Origin: Alphaproteobacteria bacterium
Lineage (GTDB): Bacteria > Pseudomonadota > Alphaproteobacteria > UBA6615
Assembly: GCA_021774445.1 (NCBI GenBank)
Contig: JAJFJA010000015.1
Location: 186,001-250,000, forward strand
Direction of reading: 5' to 3'
Length of the DNA stretch: 64,000 nt
The notes under the pieces were generated by a model. The model was not told where the DNA came from. It saw nothing but the letters and a program-made list of their open reading frames with translations, and searched no databases. This document shows, piece by piece, positions 18,266 through 26,620 of this stretch (positions are counted from its first letter, which is position 1; the number at the start of each line of letters is the position of its first letter). Position numbers and translations under genes: made by a program.

Positions 18266-18592
18266 CACGTCACCTCACGCTATCCTCGATGTCCCCAATG
18301 CTGGCGGGACACTAGCCAAAAGTTTCCGCCCAATCCGCGGCGCCGTCAAGAAAAGCGTCCTGCCAGGGCGCTACCTCACGGAGATGCAACCGGGACCTGT
18401 TGGCGGTGTGATTCTGCCATGCACCGGGGAGGCGATCCAACCAATCGCTTGGATTGGGCAAAATGGCAAGGCCAGAGCATGGATGACGTTGATAAAGCAC
18501 GTGAGCGAGCGGAGATCGATCCGTTTGACACAACAGTTGAGGGGGCTGGCTCGAGCACTGGGGTTAGTCGGTCGCTCGGCATGGTCGCGTCG
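18266..18592. other. Gene-free interval upstream of the desaturase
   Basis: No reading frame here has family resemblance or a convincing ribosome-binding site. It probably carries the desaturase promoter. Two overlapping inverted repeats, ATCCAA/TTGGAT (18435-18440 and 18449-18454) and CCAATC/GATTGG (18441-18446 and 18452-18457), are the only structure seen and may be chance. Confidence 0.4.
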
Positions 18593-19018
18593 TCAAGTCT
18601 CGTCGGCGCTCGGTTTACTCCGTTGTCTTTTCAGACTGGCGTGCCGTCGTTTGCCCTCGGCAATCTTTTGCCGAGAGGCGCGGGATGGCTTTGTCGGTTG
18701 GCGCCTTTTAGGGGATGATGCCGCGGCTTGGATGAGGATGATCAATCGCTGCAACGCATCCTGACGGTTCCTCTCCTGGGAACGAAACCGCTTGGCGGTC
18801 AAGACAATCACGCCGTCGCGTGTCATACGGCTGCCGGCGAGTACGGTGAGACGCTGAAAGACCGATTCTGACAAAGCTGGGCTGTTGGCGGCATCGAAGC
18901 GCAGTTGAACGGCACTGGCGACCTTGTTGACGTGCTGTCCGCCAGGACCCGGTGCACGAATGAAATGCTCTTCGATCTCGTGTTCGGAAAGGCTGATAGA
19001 GTCGGTAACGCGGATCAT
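18593..19018 (-). CDS. arfB: Alternative ribosome-rescue factor / peptidyl-tRNA hydrolase
   Basis: A 141-residue single-domain release-factor homologue (ArfB, formerly YaeJ). The GGQ motif sits in APGPGGQHVNKV near residue 27, and a basic C-terminal tail rich in Lys and Arg (GKRRHASLKRQRSK) follows, as needed to enter the mRNA channel of stalled ribosomes. It hydrolyses peptidyl-tRNA on non-stop ribosomes. The gene is monocistronic and shows the standard length, with no sign of truncation. Confidence 0.92.
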   Translation of the reverse strand: MIRVTDSISLSEHEIEEHFIRAPGPGGQHVNKVASAVQLRFDAANSPALSESVFQRLTVLAGSRMTRDGVIVLTAKRFRSQERNRQDALQRLIILIQAAASSPKRRQPTKPSRASRQKIAEGKRRHASLKRQRSKPSADET

Positions 19019-19070
19019 GGAAGTCCAGGCGATGTGGCCGCTGTGGCCTTTTGAGTCGCGCGGTGATCAG

Positions 19071-20111
19071 TCATCCCTCGAACAACGCTCGGATATCGAC
19101 GCTGGACTCCGTGCCGATACTGTCAAAATTCTCCTCGAGCCAGGCACTTGCCACTTCGCGACCGATGTCGCGTAGATGAACGAGAAAGGCCCACTCGGCA
19201 TTAAGCTTGCTGGAGGCCGAGAGTGCCAACATTTCGGCGCCGGGCTCGATCCGATGCAGCAGCACTTGACGGTAGTCGGTTGGGTCCAGCTTGCCTTGGT
19301 CGATGAGTCTGGCGACAAATTCGATGGCGCGGAGCTCCTTTAAGAGGGAGCCGTTGAACGCGATCTCGTTCATGCGATCGAGGATCTCTCGGGCGGTGCG
19401 CGGTGTCGTGAGGCGCTCGATGGGATTGATCTGCACCAGAATCACATCGCTTGACGCACAGGAGTCGAAGAATGGGAACAGAACCGGATTGCCCATGTAG
19501 CCGCCATCCCAATATGGCGCACCGTCGATCTCTACGGCGTGAAACATCAAGGGCAAACAGGCGGAGGCCATCACCACGTCGGCTGAAATCTCGTTGCAGG
19601 TAAAAACCCTTACACGCCCGGTGTGGACGTTGGTGGCCGAGACGAAGAGTTTTATCTTGTCGCAACGCGCCAGGCGGTCGAAGTCGATCTGAGCCTCCAG
19701 GAGGTCCTTTAGCGGATTATGATTGAACGGGTTTAGTTGGTAGGGAGAAACCAACCGGGTCAGGTGATCGAACAAGAGATAGCCAGGCGAGGTGTCGAGA
19801 CCCCAATCGCCGGTCAGCGTGTTGATGGGGGATCGCTGGATCGGGCTCTTGGCAGCTTCTCGGCTGACGGCTTGCCAAAAATCTTTCAGTGCCTGACGAG
19901 CCCCATCGGGTCCGTTCTCCATAAGGCCGTTGGCGACAACGACGGCGTTCATGGCGCCGGCACTGGTCCCGCTGATCGCTTCGAAAGCGATCCGTCCATC
20001 GGCCAGCAGCGAGTCGAGTACACCCCAGGTAAAGGCACCGTGGGCACCGCCACCCTGCAGGGCGACGTTAACCATTTTCGTTGAAGCGCGACCGGATGGC
20101 TTGACGCTCAC
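19071..20111 (-). CDS. Patatin-like phospholipase/esterase
   Basis: A 346-residue patatin-fold serine hydrolase. The oxyanion motif LQGGGAHGAF near residue 19, nucleophile elbow GTSAG near 48, and catalytic Asp in DGGYMGNP near 198 form the complete Ser-Asp dyad. It starts with GTG overlapping the bdhA stop by 4 bp, and this coupling to 3-hydroxybutyrate dehydrogenase is known in other alphaproteobacteria. A role in hydroxybutyrate ester or lipid hydrolysis is inferred from that pairing. No signal peptide is visible, so it is probably cytoplasmic or peripheral on the membrane. Confidence 0.88.
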   Translation of the reverse strand: MSVKPSGRASTKMVNVALQGGGAHGAFTWGVLDSLLADGRIAFEAISGTSAGAMNAVVVANGLMENGPDGARQALKDFWQAVSREAAKSPIQRSPINTLTGDWGLDTSPGYLLFDHLTRLVSPYQLNPFNHNPLKDLLEAQIDFDRLARCDKIKLFVSATNVHTGRVRVFTCNEISADVVMASACLPLMFHAVEIDGAPYWDGGYMGNPVLFPFFDSCASSDVILVQINPIERLTTPRTAREILDRMNEIAFNGSLLKELRAIEFVARLIDQGKLDPTDYRQVLLHRIEPGAEMLALSASSKLNAEWAFLVHLRDIGREVASAWLEENFDSIGTESSVDIRALFEG

Positions 20112-20890
20112 TGGGCTGTCCAGCCGCCATCGACCGGCAGGATCGTCCCCGTGATGGATGCCGCCGCGTCACCGCACAAAAATACGGCCATTGCCCCGAG
20201 CTGCTCGACCGTCACAAACTGCTTTGTCGGTTGCGCGGCGAGAAGGACATCGCGTTTGACCTCGGCCTCGCTAATGCCGCGGGCTTTTGCCGTGTCGGGG
20301 ATCTGCGCCTCCACAAGGGGCGTAAGCACATAACCGGGTGCGATGGCATTAACGGTTATGCCGTGTTCGGCAACTTCCAGTGCCACCGTCTTGGTCAAAC
20401 CGGCGACACCATGCTTCGCCGCTACGTACGCGGCCTTGAACGGCGAGGCAACCAGGGCATGCGCCGAGGCGATGTTGATAACGCGGCCAAAACGGCGTTC
20501 CTTCATGCCGGGAATCGCTGCTTTCATGGCATGGAAAGCGGCGGAAAGATTGATCGCGATAATCGCATCCCATTTCTCGAGTGGAAACTCCTCGATCGGC
20601 GCGACGTGCTGAATACCGGCATTGTTGACAAGAATATCGACGCTGCCGTGGGCTTCTGCGGCCGCGTCGATCATTTCGGCGATTTGCTCCGGGTCCAACA
20701 TGTTGGCAGGCGAGTACGTCACCTCGACGCCGTGGTTTTTTTCCAGCCGGACGCGCTGTGTCTCGATGTGCTTTAGATCACCCAATCCGTTCAGCACGAT
20801 ATTGGCGCCGGCCCGGGCCAGCGCCTCGGCTATGCCAAGGCCAATGCCGCTCGTCGAGCCCGTTACTACGGCGTTCTTTTCACGTAACAT
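20108..20890 (-). CDS. bdhA: 3-hydroxybutyrate dehydrogenase
   Basis: A 260-residue short-chain dehydrogenase that matches BdhA over its length: TGSTSGIGLGIAEALA cofactor loop at residue 10, NNAGIQHVAPIEEFP near 88, catalytic Ser-Tyr-Lys in NIASAHALVASPFKAAYVAAK, and the long QPTKQFVTVEQLGA substrate-loop segment. It oxidises (R)-3-hydroxybutyrate to acetoacetate with NAD in polyhydroxybutyrate turnover. AAGGATC precedes the ATG. It forms a two-gene operon with the patatin gene. Confidence 0.92.
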   Translation of the reverse strand: MLREKNAVVTGSTSGIGLGIAEALARAGANIVLNGLGDLKHIETQRVRLEKNHGVEVTYSPANMLDPEQIAEMIDAAAEAHGSVDILVNNAGIQHVAPIEEFPLEKWDAIIAINLSAAFHAMKAAIPGMKERRFGRVINIASAHALVASPFKAAYVAAKHGVAGLTKTVALEVAEHGITVNAIAPGYVLTPLVEAQIPDTAKARGISEAEVKRDVLLAAQPTKQFVTVEQLGAMAVFLCGDAAASITGTILPVDGGWTAQ

Positions 20891-21090
20891 AACATTGGGA
20901 TCCTTTGTGTTCAGTTTTTTCAGGCGCGCAATTGGGTACGGCTGAGGGGGGCGTCGATGTGGCGCCGAGCTGATCCGCTTGGTAGATCGCTGGGACTGAG
21001 ATATGGCCCTTCATCGTAGATGGGGGCGGGCTATTTAGCTCGATACCTGAGGGCAGGGACCGTGTGATGCGGCCACAATTGCCGCCGCAT

Positions 21091-21786
21091 TCATTGCCGC
21101 TTCGACGTTCTTCCATCGCGTTGCCAACCGGCCAGTCGTGCCTCGTCATCGCTGCAAAACATGCGTTCGCCCTTGTCGGTATCGATCTCCACCGTATCGT
21201 AGTGCTTGTCCGTCGGGACGACGTAAATGCGGCGGCCGCCCGCGGCAATGGAGCCCTTTATGTCGCAGACCTGTACAGGGGCATCGTCGAGATGTGGAAG
21301 ACGCTTGCCGGCGCGCCAGTCCCGCGGCGGCACAAACTCGCCGCGCCAAATCCCAAGGCGGGCCGAGCGGGCAGCGCGCTCCGCCGCAGAATAGCTGGGA
21401 AAAGAGCTGTCCAGGGTTTGCGCAAAACCCTTGGTTATCATGACCTCGGCGACATCGCCACGGGCGTTCGTGCAACTGGCTTCGCGAACCTCGTTACGGT
21501 TGCCTTGAATCGTGCATTCGATGGGCTCATCGACCAGTTGCCGATGAAGCGTAAAGGCGGCCTCTAGCCCGCAACGCCAGCGTTTCTTTCCGTTCAAACA
21601 TGTTTGGCCCAGTTCTGGGGCATCGATGCCGAAGAGCCTAATTGGCTCGCCGTTTAGCTCGATCGTGTCGCCATCGAGCGCGCCAGCCTCGGTCCCAGTT
21701 AATACCTGACCATAGCTATGCAGTGACCAAAGAAACGTCGCCGACACGAGGACGGCGCGCAATGCCCCTTTCTTTACCCGTTGCAC
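21091..21786 (-). CDS. Secreted thermonuclease-like (SNase) protein
   Basis: A 231-residue protein with an N-terminal signal segment (ALRAVLVSATFLWSLHSYG) and an SNase domain: ALDGDTIELNGEPIRLFGIDAPELGQTC with the catalytic Arg/Asp region, then AEVMITKGFAQ and ERAARSARLGIW. A C-terminal Cys-containing segment, VCDIKGSI followed by IYVVPTDKHYDTVEID and ERMFCSDDEARLAGW, is a frequent extension in proteobacterial members. It is likely a periplasmic nuclease or phosphodiesterase. It lies downstream of the EEP-family gene on the same strand, separated by a 183-bp stretch with a long hairpin. Confidence 0.85.
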   Translation of the reverse strand: MQRVKKGALRAVLVSATFLWSLHSYGQVLTGTEAGALDGDTIELNGEPIRLFGIDAPELGQTCLNGKKRWRCGLEAAFTLHRQLVDEPIECTIQGNRNEVREASCTNARGDVAEVMITKGFAQTLDSSFPSYSAAERAARSARLGIWRGEFVPPRDWRAGKRLPHLDDAPVQVCDIKGSIAAGGRRIYVVPTDKHYDTVEIDTDKGERMFCSDDEARLAGWQRDGRTSKRQ

Positions 21787-21858
21787 CAGAACCGCTCCTT
21801 TTTCTCGCGATTTACTTTAACGACTCATCCCGGGTGCGGTCGTTTCCGAAAGTCTATT

Positions 21859-21895
21859 GGTCTTAAATGGTGCCTAAAGTATAGGCGCCAAGACC
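21859..21895 (-). terminator. Long imperfect hairpin between two secreted-hydrolase genes
   Basis: Outer arms GGTCTT/AAGACC and inner arms GGTGCCTA/TAGGCGCC (one mismatch) enclose a 5-nt loop, with AAAT bulged on one side. It is about 75 bp downstream of the stop of the EEP-family gene on the same strand. There is no T run after it, so it could be a terminator, an operator, or an RNA structure in the SNase leader. Confidence 0.4.
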
Positions 21896-21969
21896 TAATC
21901 AAACAAAAGGGAAGCCGGCCACGTCCTGGCGACAGCGGCGGCGCTCGCTAGTGCTCCCGGGCGAGGGAC

Positions 21970-22836
21970 CTAAGGCAGGTTCAGAACGATCTCCACGGGT
22001 CGATGTTTGCTCGAGGCGCCTTCATCCAGGCAATATCTCGCGTGCGGTTCGAGGATCGTCGACTCCCGTGGCCAATTCTTTGCCGCACCGGCGACGAACA
22101 CAAAATCGACGGCATGGGCTGGCTTGTCGGAGCAAAGGGTCGGGACCAGCACGTCCGGGCGCACCCAAAGAAGCACGTCGCCCTTGGTGATCGCCTCGTA
22201 GGACACGTTCCACCTGCCGGTGCTTCGGGTGTCGAAATCCAGGTTGTAGGTGCCAACCGCGACAACCGGAAGTCTCTGCGACGCGGCCCACTTTCGCAAG
22301 CCCTCCGCTTGCCGAAGCCGGCGCTGATCGGTGTTGCTGCGATGCAAGTGATTTATGACGAACCAGAACTCGGTCCCCGTCGACAAGTGCCTCATTGGCA
22401 GGGCGAGCGGTGAGCGTCCACGCCGCCCAAATCGAAGGTTCGTCAGCTCCACGGGCCCGCCGACAAGGCGGAACTTGTCGGAATTGTAGATGGCCAGAAG
22501 GCGATCGTCGCCGGCCTTCTGGCCGAGTACCGCGGCAAACTCCCCATCCGCTCCGCTTTCAGCGGCCCTGAGGAGTGGGTCGACCCACTCCGCACTAACC
22601 TCCACCAGGCCCCACAGGTCAACGCCCCTTATCTGCGCGATCTGTCGCGTAATGGCCCCAAGCTCAGCGTGCGGCTGAAAACCAGCATCGATATTGAAGC
22701 TGACAACGCGGATTTCCTCGGCCTGTGCCCCTGCCAGTCCGAGTGTCGCCGCAAACATGGCTGCGATAAGCCGTCGCAACGCGATCGGCCTTAACTCGCA
22801 GCGGTCAGAACACATTCCAAGCAATCCTTTGACCAT
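21970..22836 (-). CDS. Endonuclease/exonuclease/phosphatase (EEP) family protein with altered active site
   Basis: A 288-residue protein with a signal-peptide-like N-terminus ending AGAQAE at residue 40. The fold elements are present: VVSFNID, metal-ligand Glu79 in WGLVEV, HLHRSN and VDFVFVAG. Two motifs depart from the family: the usual G-D-x-N reads G-T-Y-N (residues 195-198), and the terminal S-D-H reads S-K-H (276-278). Both lost aspartates take part in catalysis or metal binding in DNase I-like enzymes, so hydrolytic activity is doubtful or changed. The frame is otherwise intact. The start may be an internal ATG, for example residue 8 or 27. Confidence 0.75.
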   Translation of the reverse strand: MVKGLLGMCSDRCELRPIALRRLIAAMFAATLGLAGAQAEEIRVVSFNIDAGFQPHAELGAITRQIAQIRGVDLWGLVEVSAEWVDPLLRAAESGADGEFAAVLGQKAGDDRLLAIYNSDKFRLVGGPVELTNLRFGRRGRSPLALPMRHLSTGTEFWFVINHLHRSNTDQRRLRQAEGLRKWAASQRLPVVAVGTYNLDFDTRSTGRWNVSYEAITKGDVLLWVRPDVLVPTLCSDKPAHAVDFVFVAGAAKNWPRESTILEPHARYCLDEGASSKHRPVEIVLNLP

Positions 22837-22861
22837 GTCAGCGTCTATCCTTGCCTCGACA

Positions 22862-23106
22862 ATGACAATGATACAGGCTGAGCGCTATAAGGCGCTGCTA
22901 GATGATCGATTGTCTCGACTGAGATCTGCGATGGTTGACGCTCAGATCAAGCAAAATCGCCGGCCCCAGGTCACTGTCCTACTGGGCGATCCGACGTTAC
23001 CGGACGTGTCTTGCCGCAGACCTTGGCATTGCGGTACGCAACGAGCGCTATTTCGCCAACCCCGACGAGGCGCGGGGCGAAATAGTATAACTACACGATG
23101 TGTTGT
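22862..23106 (+). pseudogene. Possible frameshifted remnant of a small gene
   Basis: Two stretches in different forward frames look protein-like. From the ATG at 22862 one frame reads as an amphipathic coil (RYKALLDDRLSRLRSAM) and VTVLLGDPTLPD. From about 23010 another frame reads ADLGIAVRNERYFANPDEA and ends at a TAA at about 23087-23089, with high GC in third positions. Joined by a frameshift near 22980-23010 they would make a roughly 75-residue protein. I do not recognise the family. The interval 22837-23163 holds nothing else gene-like apart from the rpiR operators and promoter. Confidence 0.3.
23081..23095. promoter_or_regulatory. HexR-like operator, upstream copy
   Basis: AATAGT-ATA-ACTACA agrees at 10 of 12 defined positions with the HexR (RpiR family) consensus TGTART-N3-AYTACA. 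It lies 63 bp, about six helical turns, centre to centre from a second copy. Its left half is also the right arm of a 10-bp inverted repeat, CTATTTCGCC (23048-23057) and GGCGAAATAG (23076-23085). Confidence 0.55.
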
Positions 23107-23127
23107 CAGATATGCTGGGGTGGTAGC

Positions 23128-23158
23128 TTGACGTGCGGGAAATTCTAGTATAACTACT
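23128..23158 (+). promoter_or_regulatory. rpiR promoter with overlapping HexR-like operator
   Basis: A TTGACG -35 element (23128-23133) and a TATAAC -10 element (23149-23154) are 15 bp apart. The operator TCTAGT-ATA-ACTACT (23144-23158) covers the -10 box, so binding would block polymerase: simple autorepression. The predicted transcript start is only a few bases before the ATG at 23164, and no ribosome-binding site is visible, so the mRNA may be leaderless. Confidence 0.5.
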
Positions 23159-23163
23159 AATTT

Positions 23164-24015
23164 ATGGTTGGGAATGGTGAGTTATTGCCGTTCGTTGCAA
23201 GGCGACTTGCAGACTTGAGCCAGGCAGAGCGGCGCGTTGCGGATTATGTGCTCGAGGCGCCGCAACTGGTCATGCGCATGAATTTAGCCATATTGGCGCG
23301 GAACGCCGAGGTGAGTGAGCCGACGGTGATGCGCTTCTGTCGCGCGGTGGGGTGCGACGGGTTCTCCGATTTCAAGATTCGTCTGGCCCAAAACCTGGCC
23401 GTCGGCGCGCCCTATGTGCATCGCGAGGTGCAGGCGGGCGACAGCCTTGACGACATAGCGGGCAAGATATTTCTTTCATCCATTCAGACCCTGACCGACC
23501 TGCGGGACCGTTTCGACATGGTGGCGTTGGAACGCGCGACGGATGCCTTGGCCAAAGCGCGGCGCATCGATTGCTACGGCGTTGGTCTAGCGGGTATCGC
23601 GGCGATCGATGCGCATCAGAAATTGATGCGCCTTGGCGTACCGAGTTTCGTCTATGCCGATGCACATGTGCAGACCATGTCCGCGGCGACTCTGAAGCCG
23701 GGCGACGTCGCCGTCGCCTTTTCCTATAACGGTCAAATTCGCGACATCGTAAGAACCGCAGAGGTGGCGCGAGAGCAAGGCGCTTTCGTTATCGCGGTGA
23801 CGCGAAGCGGGACGCGGTTAGCGGACGCGTGCTCGATGATCCTCGCCGTCGATACGACCGAGGACACGTTCATCTATGCGCCGATGACAACTCGATTGGC
23901 ACACCTCGCGGCGATCGACATTCTGGCGACGAGTGTTGCGTTTCGGCGCGGCCCAGATGTGGTCGAGTTGTTTCGGAAGGTTAAGAACTCCACCGCCGAT
24001 CAATGGATCGTTTGA
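23164..24015 (+). CDS. MurR/RpiR family regulator, HexR-like
   Basis: A 283-residue repressor. An N-terminal winged HTH (residues 1-75) contains VSEPTVMRFCRAVGCDGFSDF, close to the HexR recognition region, followed by KIRLAQNLA. A C-terminal SIS sugar-phosphate-binding domain (about 120-250) has GVGLAGIAAIDAHQKL and VAFSYNGQIRDIV. HexR responds to KDPG, the Entner-Doudoroff intermediate. Here it precedes an enolase-superfamily sugar-acid dehydratase and an ABC importer, and two HexR-like operators lie directly upstream. I infer that it controls itself and the downstream cluster in response to a keto-deoxy-sugar phosphate. Confidence 0.85.
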   Translation: MVGNGELLPFVARRLADLSQAERRVADYVLEAPQLVMRMNLAILARNAEVSEPTVMRFCRAVGCDGFSDFKIRLAQNLAVGAPYVHREVQAGDSLDDIAGKIFLSSIQTLTDLRDRFDMVALERATDALAKARRIDCYGVGLAGIAAIDAHQKLMRLGVPSFVYADAHVQTMSAATLKPGDVAVAFSYNGQIRDIVRTAEVAREQGAFVIAVTRSGTRLADACSMILAVDTTEDTFIYAPMTTRLAHLAAIDILATSVAFRRGPDVVELFRKVKNSTADQWIV

Positions 24016-24114
24016 AAAGATCCGAGCGGCGTGGAGCGGGGAGGGAGAGATGACGATTGCCCTTGCTATCCCGGCTAGCTCCTCGTGTGCGGTCGAAATA
24101 TCACTGGCGCCGTC

Positions 24115-25230
24115 ATGAAGATCGAAAGCTTAAGAACGCATCCACTGACGGTGCCCATCGGCGACCTACAGCGCACCTCGCAGGGGAGCTTCGGCGAAAT
24201 ATCGATACTGGTCATCGAGATCACTACCGACGATGGGATCACGGGATTTGGCGAGTGTTTGGCCCGCAGTGCGCCGAAGGCCTACGCGGAACTGGTGCAT
24301 GACCGTCTCGAACCACGGTTGTTAGGCGCCGACCCGTTCGCGGTCGAAGCGATCTGGCAGAATTGCTTTCGTACCTTTACCGGCCGCTCGGGCGGCGTTT
24401 TGATCGAGGCGATTGCCGGCATAGACATCGCCTTGTGGGACATCATGGGCAAAGCGCTCGGGCAGCCGATCCATCGCCTGTTGGGGCATATGGGGCGCGA
24501 GCGGGTCACGGCTTACGCCTCTTCGATCGCCTGGGTCGCTGACGATCAGGCGGTGCAACAAATCGAACATGCGCTGGCGCGAGGCTTTCGCCAGATAAAG
24601 GTCAAGCTCGGCGCGCCGGTCGAGGCGGCGCTGGCGCGTGCAGCCATGGTGCGCGAGGTCGCGGGTGACGAGATACGCCTCATGGCAGATGCAAATTGGG
24701 TTTTTGACTTGGATGATGCGGCGAGAGTTGCGCGCGGCCTATACGATCTTGACTATTTCTGGTTTGAGGAACCGATCGTTCCGGAGGATCTTCGCGGCTA
24801 TGAGTTGCTGCGTCAGCGGGTACCGATACGGCTGGCGGCGGGCGAGAGCGAACACACTGCCGCCGGCGCGGCGCCGTTGATCGCGAGCCGGTCCATCGGC
24901 GTCGTGCAACCCGACGTCGCGCGATCCGGCGGCATCACGGAAACCCGTAAAATTGCGCACCTCGCGCATGCGAATCACGTTGCCTACGCGCCTCATGTCG
25001 GCGCGTCGGGCGCCATCTGCGCGGCCGCCAGTCTGCACCTCGCCGCCGCGATGCCGAATTTCCTGACCTTTGAGTGCATGGTTTTTCCAAATCCGCTGAA
25101 GGATGAACTGACGACGTTAATTCCAGGAGACCCCGATCAAGTCGTTGACGGCGGGGTCGCGGTACCGAGTGGCCCGGGCCTTGGTATCGAGGTAGATCGC
25201 ACCGCGCTAAAGCGCATGGCGGCAAACTGA
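24115..25230 (+). CDS. Mandelate racemase/muconate lactonizing enzyme family (sugar-acid dehydratase-like)
   Basis: A 371-residue enolase-superfamily enzyme from the ATG at 24115; the GTG at 24085 adds ten residues without family support. The catalytic set of the MR subgroup is complete: Lys162 and Lys164 (KxK), metal ligands Asp192, Glu218 and Glu244, and the Asp267-His294 dyad. Such enzymes abstract a proton alpha to a carboxylate, typically dehydrating aldonic or uronic acids to 2-keto-3-deoxy acids. The KDPG-type regulator upstream, sugar ABC genes downstream and the DHDPS-family gene at 33 kb agree with that. Precise substrate is not predictable. Confidence 0.88.
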   Translation: MKIESLRTHPLTVPIGDLQRTSQGSFGEISILVIEITTDDGITGFGECLARSAPKAYAELVHDRLEPRLLGADPFAVEAIWQNCFRTFTGRSGGVLIEAIAGIDIALWDIMGKALGQPIHRLLGHMGRERVTAYASSIAWVADDQAVQQIEHALARGFRQIKVKLGAPVEAALARAAMVREVAGDEIRLMADANWVFDLDDAARVARGLYDLDYFWFEEPIVPEDLRGYELLRQRVPIRLAAGESEHTAAGAAPLIASRSIGVVQPDVARSGGITETRKIAHLAHANHVAYAPHVGASGAICAAASLHLAAAMPNFLTFECMVFPNPLKDELTTLIPGDPDQVVDGGVAVPSGPGLGIEVDRTALKRMAAN

Positions 25231-25267
25231 CGGGTGACGTAGCGCGAAAGACGGTCGCGCTACCCGG
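25231..25267 (+). terminator. Hairpin after the enolase-superfamily gene
   Basis: GTAGCGCG (25239-25246) and CGCGCTAC (25256-25263) pair perfectly around a 9-nt loop, with a bulged GC extension on the outside. It begins at the stop codon and ends about 55 bp before the binding-protein gene. An A-rich run (25301-25308) follows later but no T tract, so it may be an RNA-processing or attenuating element. Confidence 0.45.
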
Positions 25268-25320
25268 TCAAGAGAACCAGGGCAAACGGGCCATGGGTCC
25301 AAAAAAAGAGAGAGGAGACT

Positions 25321-26616
25321 ATGATGAAAAGAAGAACCTTCAGTAGTTCAGTCGCCGGCGTCGCGCTGATAACGGCCGCCTTGGGCAGTACGGCGTTGGC
25401 CCAAGACAAGCCGGACGTCATCCGAATCTTTTCGCACCCCGTGCATGAAAGAGTGTCGACCGGTGATCAAGGCGGCGACATCACGGCGCAGTGGCAGGCC
25501 GATAACGGCATCGCTGTCGAGTGGAACACGCTTGATGTGGCGCCCCTGGGAGACCGGCTGTTCCGGGAGATGACGCTGCCGGAGACCAACGTCGATATCG
25601 GCTTCCTGCTGGACCGGCGGGCGCTGCCCCGTATCGCCGATCTATTGGAGCCGCTGAACGATCTTCAGGCGAGCGACCCGATCGAAGACCTCGATGACAT
25701 CGCTCCGGGCATGCGCGCCGCCCTGACGTTCGACGGCAAGCTTTACGGCATTCCATTCCGGCATGCGACCTCGGGCCTTCATTGGAACCAGGAGATCTTC
25801 GAGGAACGGGGTATTGCCGGCCCGCCGCAAACCATGGAAGAGCTGATCGAGGCGGCGAAGGCACTGACCTTTACACGCGACGATGGCACCAAGGTAACGG
25901 GGCTGACGATTCTTAGCGACGCGCCGGACAATATTATCGACTTGGCGCGTGCCTGGGATGCGGACTTCGTTACGCCGGATCTCAAGGTGACGGCAAATAG
26001 CGAAGGTATGATCAATGCCGTCGCCGCCTTGCGCGAACTGTTCGAGGCGGGCGCTTTGGATGAGACAGTGTTCTTTTCTAATGACCGCGGTGCGTTGCTG
26101 TCGGGCATGCAGACGGGCCGCTTTGCCATGACCCTTGCCTCGACTGGACGAAACCGCCTGTACAACGATCCGGAGAAAGCGACGAGTCCGGGTGCCGTCC
26201 AAACCACAACGACACCACTTTCGGCTTCGCTGGTCGGGACGATGGACGTCGCACCGGCAAAAACGGCGTTCTGGGCGATGGTCATCCCGAAGAACTCGAA
26301 AAATATCAAGTACTCCTGGAGCTTGGTGAAAGCGATGTCGTCGAAGGAAAGCACTTTAATGGCGGCCTTGAACGGCAACGGTCCGGTCCGCGCCTCGACC
26401 TATTCGGATCCGGTATTCCGGGACAAGATCCCCTATGCCGATGCCGAGCAGGCCGTGTTGTCGGTCGCCCGGCTGGCGATTCCGGCGTTCGACAATGCGG
26501 CGCGGGCCAGCGACATTCTGGTCGAGTTCGTGCAGGCCGCGGTGCTCGGTCAAATGAGCGCCGAGGAAGCGATGAACACGGTGCAAGAGCGGGTCGAGCC
26601 GCTGTTGGCTGAATAG
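25321..26616 (+). CDS. ABC transporter extracellular substrate-binding protein, family 1
   Basis: A 431-residue sugar-type binding protein. Tandem ATG codons follow a GAGAGGAG ribosome-binding site. The Sec signal peptide (SSVAGVALITAALGSTALAQ) is cleaved near residue 28. The mature region shows DITAQWQADNGIAVEW, LYGIPFRHATSGLHWNQEIFEE and a long helical C-terminus typical of the family. It feeds the permeases at 27716 and 28578. A strong terminator-like hairpin follows it, then a PLP enzyme gene inserted before the permeases. No ATPase gene is in this cluster. Confidence 0.9.
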   Translation: MMKRRTFSSSVAGVALITAALGSTALAQDKPDVIRIFSHPVHERVSTGDQGGDITAQWQADNGIAVEWNTLDVAPLGDRLFREMTLPETNVDIGFLLDRRALPRIADLLEPLNDLQASDPIEDLDDIAPGMRAALTFDGKLYGIPFRHATSGLHWNQEIFEERGIAGPPQTMEELIEAAKALTFTRDDGTKVTGLTILSDAPDNIIDLARAWDADFVTPDLKVTANSEGMINAVAALRELFEAGALDETVFFSNDRGALLSGMQTGRFAMTLASTGRNRLYNDPEKATSPGAVQTTTTPLSASLVGTMDVAPAKTAFWAMVIPKNSKNIKYSWSLVKAMSSKESTLMAALNGNGPVRASTYSDPVFRDKIPYADAEQAVLSVARLAIPAFDNAARASDILVEFVQAAVLGQMSAEEAMNTVQERVEPLLAE

Positions 26617-26620
26617 TCTC

